A DNA stretch of 63,687 bases from an uncultured Leptolyngbyaceae cyanobacterium (lineage in GTDB: Bacteria > Cyanobacteriota > Cyanobacteriia > Leptolyngbyales > Leptolyngbyaceae), in the NCBI GenBank assembly GCA_938023035.1, contig CALIDI010000025.1:1-63687 (forward strand), read 5' to 3'. Shown in pieces: positions 57,260 through 63,687 of the stretch. A program made the position numbers and the translations under genes. The stretch's first letter is position 1. Every line of letters starts with the position of its first letter. Below the pieces are notes generated by a model that was not told where the DNA came from, did no database searches, and was given only the letters and a program-made list of their open reading frames with translations.

Positions 57260-59167
57260 ATGACGACAGAGAAATTTCCAATTGACTTAAGTGCCTACAA
57301 ACCTCTGACCCTGGACCCGGCTCAACCCACTCTGAGCAATGAGCAGCGGGCAGCGCTTCAGGCAAATATTCAGCTTTGTCGAGATGCGATTGTGTTCTTT
57401 ACAGTCACCGGCGCCGCCCGTGGGGTCGGCGGTCACACAGGCGGCCCTTACGACACCGTGCCGGAAGTGATGATCCTGGATGCCTTGTTTCGCGGTAAGC
57501 CCGATCAGTTTGTGCCGACCTTTTTTGATGAAGCCGGACACCGGGTCGCTACGCAATACCTGATGTCCGTATTGCGGGGGCAAATGCCGGCAGAGCAGTT
57601 GATGCACTATCGCACAGCCCACTCTAAGTTGCCGGGTCATCCAGAATTGGGGTTAACTCCCGGTGTCGAGTTTAGCTCTGGACGGTTGGGCCATATGTGG
57701 CCCTATGTGAATGGGGTCGCCCTGGCTAACCCCGGAAAAACAGTGTTTTGTCTGGGTTCTGATGGTTCGCAACAAGAAGGAAATGATGCCGAAGCTGCCC
57801 GCCTAGCCGTGGCCCAACATCTCAATGTGAAGCTGATCATTGATGATAATGACGTGACGATTGCCGGTCATCCTTCTAAATACTTGCCCGGTTACAGCGT
57901 CAAACAAACCCTGGAAGGACATGGACTAAAAGTTCTGCAGGTGGATGGAGAAGATATCGATGCTCTCTACGCCGCGATTTGTGAAGCCGTCAATACCCCA
58001 GGGCCTGTTGCTGTTATCTGTCAGCGTCCCATGTGTCCTGGCATTGAGGGACTAGAAGGCTCGAATCATGGGCATGATGTGATTTCGGTGAAACTGGCAC
58101 TGCCCTATCTGGAACAGCGGGGCCATCAAGCCGCGATCGACTACATCAACAGCATTCAAAAGCCCAAGAATGACTACCAGTTTCTCGGCATTGGCGAAAA
58201 GTGGGATTCGAACCGCAACGTCTTTGGCGATGCCGTAGTGAGTATTCTTGGCAAAATGAGCGAGGCCGAACGCAAAGCCAATGTGCTTGTGATTGATAGT
58301 GATTTAGAAGGTTCCTGCGGCCTGAAAAAAATCCACGATGCCTATCCGGAGGTCTTTATCCCCTCTGGAATTATGGAGCGGGGTAATCTCTCAGCAGCAG
58401 CAGGCTTCGGCATGGAAAAGGGCAAACAGGGCATTTTTGCCACCTTCGCAGCCTTCCTGGAAATGTGTATCTCTGAAATCACCATGGCTCGGTTGAATTA
58501 TTCCAACCTGCTCTGTCACTTCTCCCACTCTGGCATTGATGACATGGCTGATAACACCTGCCACTTTGGGTTAAACAACTTCTTTGCCGACAATGGGCTA
58601 GATGACGGCTACGACACCAAGCTCTATTTCCCGGCGGACGCTAACCAAATGCGGGCGGTAGTCAATGCTGTTTTCTTTGAGCCTGGTCTTCGCTTTATTT
58701 TCTCAACCCGTTCTAAAACTCCAATTTTGCTAGATGCTAGCGGCAATGAACTCTATGGCGGTGATTACACCTTTACCCCCGGTAAAGATGAAGTAGTGCG
58801 CGACGGTACAGCAGGCTATATTGTCGCTGTAGGCGATGCGGTTTACCGTGCTCTAGATGCTGTAGAACGGCTCAAGCAAGAAGGTATCGATGTAGGTCTG
58901 ATTAACAAGACTACGCTGAATGTGGTCGATGAGGAAATGATGGCCAAGCTAGGGAAATCCTCCTTTGTGGTAGTGGTAGAAGCCTTTAACCGTAAGACAG
59001 GTCTGGGTAGCCGCTTCGGCACTTGGCTCTTGGAGCGGGGCTATGCACCCAAGTATGCCTATCTCGGCACCCATGAAGAGGGCTGCGGTGGCCTGTGGGA
59101 ACAGTTTCCCTATCAGGGGATTGACCCAGTTGGGATCATGAACAAGGTCAAGGCACTGGTGCAATAG
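57260..59167 (+). CDS. Divergent transketolase-like TPP-dependent enzyme
   Basis: A 635-residue enzyme. The TPP domain has GHTGGPYDTVPEV and the thiamine-binding GSDGSQQEGNDAEAARLA ... IDDND; the pyrimidine domain has IMERGNLSAAAGFGMEKG and FAAFLEMCISEI; and the C-terminal domain follows. It differs from the usual Calvin-cycle transketolase (GHPGG-type start, GDGC-type motif) and is a second, conserved cyanobacterial paralogue as I read it. Substrates unknown; two-carbon ketol transfer is only the family expectation. ATG at 57260. A hairpin terminator follows. Confidence 0.85.
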   Translation: MTTEKFPIDLSAYKPLTLDPAQPTLSNEQRAALQANIQLCRDAIVFFTVTGAARGVGGHTGGPYDTVPEVMILDALFRGKPDQFVPTFFDEAGHRVATQYLMSVLRGQMPAEQLMHYRTAHSKLPGHPELGLTPGVEFSSGRLGHMWPYVNGVALANPGKTVFCLGSDGSQQEGNDAEAARLAVAQHLNVKLIIDDNDVTIAGHPSKYLPGYSVKQTLEGHGLKVLQVDGEDIDALYAAICEAVNTPGPVAVICQRPMCPGIEGLEGSNHGHDVISVKLALPYLEQRGHQAAIDYINSIQKPKNDYQFLGIGEKWDSNRNVFGDAVVSILGKMSEAERKANVLVIDSDLEGSCGLKKIHDAYPEVFIPSGIMERGNLSAAAGFGMEKGKQGIFATFAAFLEMCISEITMARLNYSNLLCHFSHSGIDDMADNTCHFGLNNFFADNGLDDGYDTKLYFPADANQMRAVVNAVFFEPGLRFIFSTRSKTPILLDASGNELYGGDYTFTPGKDEVVRDGTAGYIVAVGDAVYRALDAVERLKQEGIDVGLINKTTLNVVDEEMMAKLGKSSFVVVVEAFNRKTGLGSRFGTWLLERGYAPKYAYLGTHEEGCGGLWEQFPYQGIDPVGIMNKVKALVQ

Positions 59168-59179
59168 CAATCTTCTGGG

Positions 59180-59207
59180 TGATTGATATTTCCTGATTGA
59201 TATTTCC
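59180..59207. repeat. 14-bp tandem duplication
   Basis: GATTGATATTTCCT occurs twice in succession just after the transketolase-like gene, before its terminator. Confidence 0.9.
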
Positions 59208-59226
59208 TGCTTCTGCATCTAAAGAA

Positions 59227-59258
59227 ATCCCCGAAATCTTCAAGATTCTGGGGGTTTT
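59227..59258 (+). terminator. Rho-independent terminator
   Basis: Stem of ATCCCC...AATCTT paired with AAGATT...GGGGGT, followed by TTTTG. It is placed about 60 bases after the transketolase-like stop. The remaining bases up to 59564 hold degenerate CCCTCTCC repeat sequence and no gene. Confidence 0.75.
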
Positions 59259-59564
59259 GCATTTGCAAAGGAGACATGACTGCATCTGGATAGGAATCAC
59301 CCAATTTGTCCTCACCGTAGCCCTCTCCTAAAGGGAAAGGGAGTAGAAGCTTTAGCTCCCTTCTCCCAATGAGAGAACAGTATCGCGTTGACAAGCCTTT
59401 AAGAAAGGGGATGAGGATAATTCATTCTTTCGGTAAGCGACATCGCCAAGGGTGCTGCAGTGTCAATACAAAAAGAATAAGGGTGCTTTAGAGCGAATGC
59501 CTTTTCCTCAGGCTCTGTCTGACCAAACCCCGAGTCTGGCCAAACCCCTAGATTGACGATAACC

Positions 59565-60548
59565 CTAGCTAGCCAGGTATTCTTGCACGCGCGCCTTACG
59601 CCGACGCAGGTGCTCTAGAGCCTGCCGTTCGAGCTGACGTACTCGCTCCCGGCTGATATCCATCCGCTCACCTACCTTGGCCAGCGAGAGAGAATGTCCA
59701 TCTTCTAAGCCATACCGGAGGGAAATCACTTGGCGTTGCTGGGGCGTCAAATCCGCTAAAAGGGTTTCCAGATCACGCCGGAGCGCGTCTTGAATCATGT
59801 AGTTCTCTGGGGAAATGCCGTCATCTTCCAGAAGCTCTTGTAACTCTGTATCTTGGTTGTCGCCAACGCGCATGTCTAGAGAGACAGGCTGCCGCGCCAT
59901 AGTCAGGTACTCCCGAATTTCAGCGGGTTGCAAATCTAGTGCTGCGGCAATTTCGGCAGCATTGGGGCTACGACCCAGGCTCTGAGCTAGCTCCCGCTGG
60001 ACTCGCTTAATCTTATTCAGCTTTTCAGTAATGTGAATCGGTAAGCGGATAGTGCGGGCCTGCTGGGCGATCGCCCGAGTAATTGCCTGACGAATCCACC
60101 AGTAGGCATAAGTAGAAAACTTATAGCCTCGCATTGGGTCAAATTTCTCTACGCCACGTTCTAGACCCATTGTGCCTTCCTGGATTAGGTCTAAAAACTC
60201 AAGATTACGCTTTTGATATTTTTTGGCGATCGACACCACAAGCCGCAAGTTGGCTTCAATCATTTTCTTCTTAGCCCGTTGGCCCCGCCTTAAAATACCT
60301 TCCAGATCCGCTTCACTCAGCTTGACATGAGCGGCCCATTCTTGGTTGGTTGGCTCCTTGGCTAATTGCTTGGTCAGGCATTCCTTTTGATCAAGCAGTT
60401 CCATCATCTGCTGCACTTGCTTACCGTAAATAATTTCCTGCTCATGGGTCAGCATAGGCACACGACCAATTTCGTGTAAGTAGGTGCGCACCATATCGGC
60501 TGTAAAGGTCGATTTAGGCGCTTTAGTTTGGGTGGTTGCAGTGGTCAT
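59565..60548 (-). CDS. Group 2 RNA polymerase sigma factor (SigB/SigD-type)
   Basis: A 327-residue sigma-70 factor without the long N-terminal region of group 1. Regions: 1.2 [23 protein letters not shown], 2 [14 protein letters not shown] ... [17 protein letters not shown], 3 [15 protein letters not shown], and 4 [29 protein letters not shown]. Cyanobacteria use several such alternative primary-like sigma factors under stress; whether this is SigB, SigC or SigD cannot be set by eye. ATG at 60548. Single gene. Confidence 0.93.
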   Translation of the reverse strand: MTTATTQTKAPKSTFTADMVRTYLHEIGRVPMLTHEQEIIYGKQVQQMMELLDQKECLTKQLAKEPTNQEWAAHVKLSEADLEGILRRGQRAKKKMIEANLRLVVSIAKKYQKRNLEFLDLIQEGTMGLERGVEKFDPMRGYKFSTYAYWWIRQAITRAIAQQARTIRLPIHITEKLNKIKRVQRELAQSLGRSPNAAEIAAALDLQPAEIREYLTMARQPVSLDMRVGDNQDTELQELLEDDGISPENYMIQDALRRDLETLLADLTPQQRQVISLRYGLEDGHSLSLAKVGERMDISRERVRQLERQALEHLRRRKARVQEYLAS

Positions 60549-61580
60549 GGGGCGAAGTGACTCCGTAACGAAGAAAGGAAATAAAACTTGGAACGCAAGC
60601 TGAGCGCCAAGGTAAGATCAAGAGATGTCTAGGTTTTGTGATGCCAACAAGCGCGTTTTCAACCCTGACTTATTTAACTTGAAAGTCGCAAAGCGGCGCG
60701 TCCTGCCATTGGGTGACCAAGGTAAGAGAAACAAGCAAGAGGTTAGAGTGAAGTCGTTATGAGTTTACTCTGAAATCTTGTAACCAGATTATATGCAAGG
60801 GTTGAGACTTTGTGTTTCCTCCGATAGGGTGAGTTAATGGGGTGATTGGGTGGAATCTTCAGGGGCTAGATTGTATTCACGAGGAGGTTGATTAGAGAGG
60901 CTAGTTGGATTGGAAAAGAGCAGTTGCTATCAAAGCAATGAAGCGAGTCACTGCGCTCTGATAACTTGCTGGTGAGCACTGAAGTGGTGTAACAATGAAC
61001 CATTGGAAGAAAACAGCGATTGAACAGGCACTTGGAACTTTGACGAATGGTTAATACCGTTTGAAGTTGGTGCCCTGGAAGCTGCGATCGCTCCACTCTT
61101 ATAGTGCCCCTTTACCCCTTAGAGTTACTAGTCAATAAACAGCAAGAAAACCGAACTTTTTCGACAGGATTTCGGTGAGATATCCTCCATCGGGGTAAGA
61201 GGCACAAGAGTTTTAACGAATGCACCAGAGCCAAAACCCAATCTAGGTCGAAAGTGACTCTTTCCTTCCTTGAGAATCGCCCCATTGGGAATGGAACAGG
61301 ATCGGTTTCCGACAGAAGCAATGATCAACAGAAGTAGTGAGCAATCGTTGCAGGATTTTTAGGCCGACCCACTTTCCCAAGCTTGATTCCTTCCTTTCAG
61401 CGAATTATTAGTAAACAACATGCACCCTCTCTTTTGAAATACGAAATTTATCTATTTGTGGATTCCATCTATTGGTGGATAAGGTCTTTAGCGTTCTTGG
61501 CGACAAGGCAATCTCAAGTTCAAACAATCGAGCCTTCTGGGTTACAAGGGGGCATCAGCAAATTAGCGCGTGCTCTTTTT
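60549..61580. other. Long intergenic region
   Basis: No gene recognised in about 1 kb upstream of the sigma factor gene and downstream of the small frame near 61.6 kb. Overlapping open frames around 61112-61328 (minus strand) look like chance. Confidence 0.4.
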
Positions 61581-61781
61581 TCACCGCCAACCCAGCGCGC
61601 CGATAGGTTGGTCTAGTTCCTTAGGTGGGAAGTTGACCCGCGTCGTTTGGGCAAGATAACGAATGCGGCCTATCGAGCGGTCTACTAAATCTAAATCGCG
61701 CATCAATATCAGCGGCTCACCTCCATTCACAACCCTGAAAAACGTTTCCAGCAAATGACCTAGTTTCAGTCTGGATTCAAA
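61581..61781 (-). CDS. Small ORF or gene remnant
   Basis: An open stretch of 66 codons ending in TGA at 61581-61583. It reads like protein: LLETFFRVVNGGEPLILMRDLDLVD (written in part), IGRIRYLAQTTRVNFPPKEL, ending PIGALGWR. The only ATG gives 40 residues; a TTG or GTG start would give about 50-60. No family recognised. It follows the HerA gene on the same strand, after an inverted repeat, so it may be a decayed gene. Confidence 0.4.
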   Translation of the reverse strand, partial: FESRLKLGHLLETFFRVVNGGEPLILMRDLDLVDRSIGRIRYLAQTTRVNFPPKELDQPIGALGWR

Positions 61782-61785
61782 TTAG

Positions 61786-61818
61786 ACGAACAAGATCAAG
61801 AATAGGTTTCTTGTTCGT
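61786..61818. terminator. Inverted repeat after the HerA-like gene
   Basis: ACGAACAAG (61786-61794) and CTTGTTCGT (61810-61818) form a nine-pair stem with a 15-base loop, 40 bases beyond the HerA-like stop. No T-run; it may terminate or be an operator for the small ORF. Confidence 0.45.
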
Positions 61819-61857
61819 ACTACATCGTAGTATATGTATTGTTAAAAAACAAGTGGC

Positions 61858-63558
61858 TTAAATTCCTAGATCGTGGCGGGCTGCCTGGGCTGCGGCCAAA
61901 ACAACTGGGGTCGGCTGAGTTTCCCAGTCGGTATCAGCAATCGCCGCATAAAACGCTTCATCGTAGGGACGAGTGCGCACGACTACAGGCATGGGGGTCG
62001 CATGTCCTAAAATCAAAGCTTGCTGCTTAGAGTCGAGTTTGGCTAAAACCGAACGCAGACTTTGCCCCCCTGAAACCCCTGTAAAAATCGCATCGATATC
62101 CTTTTCATCATTCAGGAGAGCCGTAATTCGGGTGCCAATTTGGGACATCACCTCGTTGTCGATGCCAGAGGGGCGCTGATCGACCACCAGTAGGGTGACA
62201 AAGTACTTGCGCATTTCTCGGGCAATCACTCCAAAGATGGTTTGGCCCACTGTTGCTGGGTCAAGGAAGCGGTGGGCTTCTTCAATCGTGATCACAAGTG
62301 GCCGGGGGCGATCGCTCACATTTTTAGTTTGTAAAAACCGTTCGGCCTTCAGCACATAGGCGTGGTGGATGCGACGGGCAATGATATTAGTCGCCAGCAT
62401 ATAGGAGAGGAGATTCGATTGGGAGCCGAACTCCACCACAACATGCTGCCCTGCCTCTAGGGTTTCCAGAACCTGGCCAACAGGGTTGCGGGTACTGGTC
62501 TGGCGAATGTATTTCAGATCACTGAGGCGATTGAGTTTACGTTGCAGAGCCATAATGGAAGACTTGCTCCCCATGCGGGTTTCGCAAAACTCTTGAATCT
62601 CCTCATTGGTCATCGCCAGGAGGCGCGTGATCCAGGCCTTGCCAAATTCATTTCGTAGAATAATGGCATTTTCCAAACTCGCTTCTGACAGGTTTAGTTC
62701 CCCCCGTACCAGCAGCAAGTCCTCCACTTCGATCTGGTCAAAGCTAATCGACAGTTCCTGAGCGTCGCGGACTCCTCGTCTGCGGGTCGATTCGGGATCG
62801 AGGGTAAACACCTGTACCTGTCCTGGAAACAGTTGCCGTAACCCCTTGACCGTGCTGAACTGCTTCCCTTCACAGGCTGCTTCCCAGCCATATTCAGAAT
62901 GCATGTCAAAAATCAGGTTGACGGCAGCCCCCTTGCGAATAATGCCAGAAAGTAACAGTCGAGTTAGAAAAGACTTGCCGGTACCCGATTTGCCAAATAT
63001 GCCGTTGCTCCGCTCAACAAACCGATCCAGATCCAGGCAAATAGGCACATCCATATCGATGGGTTGGCCGATCGCAAAATTGCGTCGATGGGGGTCATCC
63101 TCCCAACCAAAAACAGCTCGAAAATCGCGATCACTGGCATCGTAGACCTGACTAAAGTGACTAGGAATGGTTTTGACCGGCAGCAGCTCAATCTCCGCCG
63201 CAGAGTTGGGACGAGTCGATGGAGCAACTTGTGGGAAATCACGCTCAGCCCGCTGAGGCTTCTCCTGATTAATCATCAACATAGGAGTCAGCTCAATGGT
63301 GCCATAAATGCCCGATCCAGACAGCACTTCCTGTAAAAAGGTATTAGCCGGATCAGGAGGATTCGCCAAAATTCGGCTACTGGCGGTACCCAGGGTGACA
63401 TCAGTGAGCATGCAGAAGAAGCGCGATCGCACCCCCTGCACCACTAAAAACTTACCCACCCGCATCTCTTCTACCGAGACATCTGCATGGAGCCGTACCT
63501 CAATTCCCTGACTAAGGGAACCCTGAATCACAGAACCGAGGGGTCGCTCTGGCGGCAT
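61858..63558 (-). CDS. HerA/VirB4-like ATP-binding protein
   Basis: A 566-residue ATPase. An N-terminal HAS-barrel-like region (~1-90; LGSVIQGSLSQGIEVRLHAD, VGKFLVVQG) precedes the motor domain with Walker A GKSGTGKSFLTRLL (~195-205), FDMHSEYGW, Walker B LVITIEEAHRFLDP and the arginine region TRITALLNDEKDI. HerA-type pumps move DNA with nuclease NurA in archaea; no nurA is nearby. ATG at 63558 is used, because the earlier TTG at 63624 adds an odd hydrophobic N-terminus. This family is conserved in cyanobacteria; role unknown. Confidence 0.85.
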   Translation of the reverse strand: MPPERPLGSVIQGSLSQGIEVRLHADVSVEEMRVGKFLVVQGVRSRFFCMLTDVTLGTASSRILANPPDPANTFLQEVLSGSGIYGTIELTPMLMINQEKPQRAERDFPQVAPSTRPNSAAEIELLPVKTIPSHFSQVYDASDRDFRAVFGWEDDPHRRNFAIGQPIDMDVPICLDLDRFVERSNGIFGKSGTGKSFLTRLLLSGIIRKGAAVNLIFDMHSEYGWEAACEGKQFSTVKGLRQLFPGQVQVFTLDPESTRRRGVRDAQELSISFDQIEVEDLLLVRGELNLSEASLENAIILRNEFGKAWITRLLAMTNEEIQEFCETRMGSKSSIMALQRKLNRLSDLKYIRQTSTRNPVGQVLETLEAGQHVVVEFGSQSNLLSYMLATNIIARRIHHAYVLKAERFLQTKNVSDRPRPLVITIEEAHRFLDPATVGQTIFGVIAREMRKYFVTLLVVDQRPSGIDNEVMSQIGTRITALLNDEKDIDAIFTGVSGGQSLRSVLAKLDSKQQALILGHATPMPVVVRTRPYDEAFYAAIADTDWETQPTPVVLAAAQAARHDLGI

Positions 63559-63687
63559 AGGGCAAAGCAGCAAGCCAAGCAAGAGAAGAAAAAGAACAAA
63601 CGAACTACCTCTACAGTAGGGCAATCGTACTGATTTTGCAAGCCCTTTAGGCCAGTCTATGACGCCCTATTGGTTCAGGGTCTAACG

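Noticed and set aside
61112-61328. Overlapping minus-strand frames that might be a transposase tail
   Set aside because: Two frames compete, neither with recognisable catalytic residues, and no inverted ends were found.

Overview
The window is chromosomal DNA from a cyanobacterium. The evidence is a light-dependent protochlorophyllide reductase fragment, gun4, chlP, ndhS, menB, a group 2 sigma factor, several cyanobacteria-only conserved proteins (UPF0182, DUF3370, the HAS-barrel protein, the SPOR protein) and very frequent HIP1 octamers (GCGATCGC) on both strands. The genus cannot be fixed from the sequence. No rRNA, convincing tRNA, intact insertion sequence or convincing CRISPR array was seen. 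Genes are mostly single or in short pairs on alternating strands, separated by long intergenic spaces, as is usual for larger cyanobacterial genomes.

Layout. 1-5.3 kb: end of por, a large UPF0182 membrane protein and an XPB-like helicase. 5.3-10 kb: two tandem TPR proteins, gun4, and an overlapping-style pair of a NarL-type response regulator and a heptose-phosphate adenylyltransferase-like gene. 10.5-14.5 kb: a Kv-like channel with a zinc ribbon, menB, a small cysteine protein and a DciA-like protein. 15.3-20.7 kb: a SPOR-domain membrane protein, mrp-rodA, and ndhS with a HAS-barrel gene. 21.3-29 kb: a cation/proton antiporter fused to Usp domains, glmS, chlP and an SSB-like protein.

29.4-34.9 kb is an accessory block on the minus strand: a membrane nucleotidyl cyclase, a frameshifted PepSY-type membrane protein, a PiuC/YbiX-type Fe(II)/2-oxoglutarate dioxygenase, a lipoprotein ending in a Gly-Glu-Arg repeat, and an RppA/RppB-like two-component system. 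35.3-39.1 kb is a coherent purine-oxidation cluster (FAD urate hydroxylase, 5-hydroxyisourate hydrolase, 8-oxoguanine deaminase, OHCU decarboxylase) that could convert 8-oxoguanine through urate to allantoin without xanthine dehydrogenase. It is preceded by a duplicated palindromic operator-like site.

39.4-63.6 kb: a DUF3370 protein, a PglK-like ABC exporter, small hypothetical proteins, dnaX, a membrane protein with helical repeats, a secreted MORN protein, ilvC, aroB, a cyclase carrying four copies of an unnamed helical repeat followed by a pentapeptide-repeat protein, a divergent transketolase-like enzyme, a group 2 sigma factor and a HerA-like ATPase.

The most interesting signals outside genes are: a MITE-like family (four copies, long form about 158 bp and short form 135 bp, inverted ends, 9-10 bp direct-repeat flanks on two copies), two of which sit directly upstream of the antiporter and glmS; many perfect tandem duplications of 10-23 bp confined to intergenic DNA; the paired operator upstream of the urate genes; and a 37-nt repeat pair with CRISPR-like spacing. 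All assignments come from reading the sequence; no database search was run.
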